NCBI GenBank assembly: GCA_026400595.1
Contig: JAPLOT010000321.1
Span: 1-7,659, forward strand
Direction: 5' to 3'
Length of the DNA stretch: 7,659 nucleotides
DNA from: Alphaproteobacteria bacterium
Lineage (GTDB): Bacteria > Pseudomonadota > Alphaproteobacteria > Rhizobiales > Aestuariivirgaceae
In this document: positions 6,225 to 7,659 of the stretch, piece after piece
Layout: the number at the start of each line of letters is the position of its first letter
Position numbering within the stretch: position 1 is the stretch's first letter
The notes under the pieces: generated by a model
Told to the model about the DNA's origin: nothing
Seen by the model: only the letters and a program-made list of their open reading frames with translations
Databases searched by the model: none
Program-made: the position numbers and the translations under genes

Positions 6225-6973
6225 TGGCAGGGCTCTTCGCGCGATTCCGCAAGGCGCCGGTCCCAAGGCCGCTCGAACCGGGTGTGATGACCATCGGTCT
6301 CGATCAGGTTCCCGTGCAATTCAGGCGCCATGCCCAGGCCCGACGGCTGGTGCTGCGCCTCTCGCCCGACGGTTCCACGGTCGTGGTGACCGTCCCGCCC
6401 CGCGTCAGCCGGGCCGAGGCCATGAGCTTCGCCGAGAAATCACGCGACTGGGTGGAGAAGCGGCTCAAGGCGCATGGCGGCGGCATCGCACTGGCGCCGG
6501 GAAACCGCATTCCGCTGCGCGGTGTCCTGCACGAGATCCGCCATGTACCGGCGCGCCGCGGCACGGTTGCGGTCGATGCCACCGAAGCGCTGATCCTGGT
6601 TCCGGGCGAGCTGCCGCATCTGCCACGGCGGCTGGTGGACTGGATGAAGACGGCGGCCCGCGCCGACCTGCAGCTGGCATCGCGCAAATATGCGGCCCTG
6701 ATGGATGTGACGTTCAAGCGCATCACCATTCGCGATCAGCGCAGCCGCTGGGGTTCCTGCTCGGCGGGCAGCGAACTGTCCTACTCCTGGCGCCTGATCC
6801 TCACGCCGCCGCATGTGCTGGACTATGTGGCCGCTCATGAAGTGGCGCATCTCAAGCACATGAACCACGGCCCGCGATTCTGGCGCCTGGTTCTCACGCA
6901 TTGCCCGGAAGCCGTCGCCGCCAAGCGCTGGCTCAAGACACACGGACACGGCGTGCACCGCATCCGCATGTGA
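6224..6973 (+). CDS. YgjP/SprT-like zinc metallopeptidase (DUF45, COG1451)
   Basis: Member of the YgjP/DUF45 family of predicted cytoplasmic zinc metallopeptidases, annotated variously as M48 or SprT-like; the physiological substrate is unclear. The 249 residues are of family length. The signature RSRWGSCS (173-180) is followed by the zinc motif HEVAH (H205, E206, H209) and MNHGPRFW, where H215 is the probable third ligand. The N-terminal half has the usual RRHAQARRLVLRLSPDG strand region (34-50) and VPPRVS (57-62). I chose the ATG at 6224 because it overlaps the phaZ stop (TGATG), giving translational coupling. An upstream in-frame start at 6089 would lie wholly inside phaZ and adds residues unlike the family. 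E. coli YgjP has also been reported as a nucleotide pyrophosphatase, so the protease role is not certain. Confidence 0.9.
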   Translation: MAGLFARFRKAPVPRPLEPGVMTIGLDQVPVQFRRHAQARRLVLRLSPDGSTVVVTVPPRVSRAEAMSFAEKSRDWVEKRLKAHGGGIALAPGNRIPLRGVLHEIRHVPARRGTVAVDATEALILVPGELPHLPRRLVDWMKTAARADLQLASRKYAALMDVTFKRITIRDQRSRWGSCSAGSELSYSWRLILTPPHVLDYVAAHEVAHLKHMNHGPRFWRLVLTHCPEAVAAKRWLKTHGHGVHRIRM

Positions 6974-6984
6974 CTAAAATGCGG

Positions 6985-7003
6985 CCCTCCCGCCGGGGAA
7001 GGG
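6985..7003. terminator. GC-rich hairpin between convergent genes, likely bidirectional terminator
   Basis: The 44-bp gap between the metallopeptidase gene and the PBP1A gene contains CCCTCCC (6985-6991), a GCCG loop, and GGGAAGGG (6996-7003). The stem is 7 bp with one bulged A. On the minus strand the stem is followed after 5 nt by TTTT (6979-6976); on the plus strand ATTT follows about 8 nt later. Weak U-runs make intrinsic termination plausible rather than certain. Confidence 0.5.
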
Positions 7004-7017
7004 AGAGGCAGATTTCC

Positions 7018-7659
7018 TCAGCGGTTTTCCTTGTTGCGGGTCTGCCAGTGAGGCTTGGGACGCGGTTCGTCCGAACCGCCGGAGAAGAGGCTGCCCAGCT
7101 TCTCGAAGAACCCCTTGCGCTTCGGCGTCTCCGGCTGCGCGTCTTCCGCGATATCCTGCGAGGGTACGTCGATGCGCGAGATCGTGGTGAGATCCGGATC
7201 GCGGCTGATCGTTTCGCCGGGCAGCGGCCGTACCGAGAGACCGCGATGGGCCTGCTGCATGACATCGCGCCAGATCTCGGCGGGCAGCGCGCCGCCAGTG
7301 ACATTGCGGGTCGGCGAGTTGTCGTCATTGCCCACCCAGACGCCGGCCGTGTAGTCAGCCGTGTAACCAATGAACCAGGCATCGCGGTAATCCTGGCTGG
7401 TGCCGGTCTTGCCGCCGATGTCGTATGCGCCGAATTGCGCGCGCTTTCCCGTGCCCTCCGTGACCACGGCGCGCATCATGCGGTTGAGGGCGCCGAGATC
7501 GAAGTCGGTGATTGCCTGGGTATAGCCGTCGCCATGGCGCTCGTAGAGAAGCTGGCCGTCGCGCGTCGAGATCCGCGTCACCACATGGGGGATCACCGGA
7601 TAGCCATTGTTCGCGAAGGGCACGAAGGCGGCCGTGAGTTCAAGCAGGGTCACTTCCGA
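7018..7659 (-). CDS. mrcA: Penicillin-binding protein 1A, C-terminal part (5' end beyond right edge)
   Basis: C-terminal 213 residues of a class A bifunctional peptidoglycan synthase, which polymerises glycan strands and crosslinks peptides in the periplasm. The visible part covers the end of the transpeptidase domain: LLELTAAFVPFANNGYPVIP (5-24 of the fragment), MMRAVVTEGTGKRAQ (61-75), then the KTG active-site box in GGKTGTSQDYRDAWFIGYT (K84-T85-G86), and WVGNDDNSP (108-116). The catalytic serine (SxxK) and SxN boxes and the glycosyltransferase domain lie outside. After about residue 150 there is a low-complexity acidic then basic tail, with KRKGFFEKLGSLFSGG (180-195), a kind of tail common in alphaproteobacterial PBP1A. 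The frame is open to the window edge; the GTG at 7653 is internal, not a start. The stop faces the metallopeptidase gene. Confidence 0.92.
   Translation of the reverse strand, partial: SEVTLLELTAAFVPFANNGYPVIPHVVTRISTRDGQLLYERHGDGYTQAITDFDLGALNRMMRAVVTEGTGKRAQFGAYDIGGKTGTSQDYRDAWFIGYTADYTAGVWVGNDDNSPTRNVTGGALPAEIWRDVMQQAHRGLSVRPLPGETISRDPDLTTISRIDVPSQDIAEDAQPETPKRKGFFEKLGSLFSGGSDEPRPKPHWQTRNKENR

Noticed and set aside
4941..6266. A 441-codon minus-strand open frame opposite phaZ
   Set aside because: It is an antisense shadow; phaZ has the catalytic motifs, the ribosome binding site and the expected length.
1..7659. CRISPR arrays, tRNA or rRNA genes, insertion sequences, phage genes
   Set aside because: No spaced repeats, tRNA-like cloverleaf, transposase or long terminal inverted repeats were seen on either strand.

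Overview
The window is GC-rich, densely coded chromosomal DNA from an alphaproteobacterium. An mmcB gene beside an ActS/ActR (RegB/RegA) redox two-component pair suggests Hyphomicrobiales (rhizobia-like) or a close relative. This placement rests on protein families and gene order, not on any rRNA or database match. I see no rRNA, tRNA, CRISPR array, insertion sequence or phage gene.

Layout, left to right. On the minus strand (1-1703) lies a TRAP transporter membrane pair, dctQ followed by dctM with an ATGA start/stop overlap. The dctM copy is broken: its first 13 codons are joined out of frame to a point well inside the gene, and it then runs off the left edge. Divergent from dctQ is mmcB (plus, 1800-2258), a predicted DNA-repair nuclease-like protein. 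It converges, 7 bp apart, on the redox regulator pair (minus, 4247-2266): sensor kinase actS/regB first, then response regulator actR/regA after an 86-bp gap holding short inverted repeats and a TTGACA box. Divergent from actS is a SCO1/SenC/PrrC copper chaperone (plus, 4316-4915), used in cytochrome oxidase assembly. Next come an intracellular polyhydroxybutyrate depolymerase, phaZ (4995-6224), and a one-base-overlapping YgjP/SprT-like zinc metallopeptidase gene (6224-6973). A hairpin separates this from the 3' end of a penicillin-binding protein 1A gene (minus, runs off the right edge).

Functional reading: actS, actR and the SCO protein form a plausible respiratory/redox module. The sensor keeps the quinone-site motif GGLQNPF and the redox cysteine of RegB, and the SCO protein is likely involved in building the terminal oxidase whose activity RegB-type sensors monitor. 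PhaZ mobilises stored PHB carbon and reducing power, which fits the same theme but is not proof of co-regulation. The main anomaly is the dctM lesion; otherwise this is ordinary housekeeping and accessory metabolism, and I find no clearly new multi-gene system.
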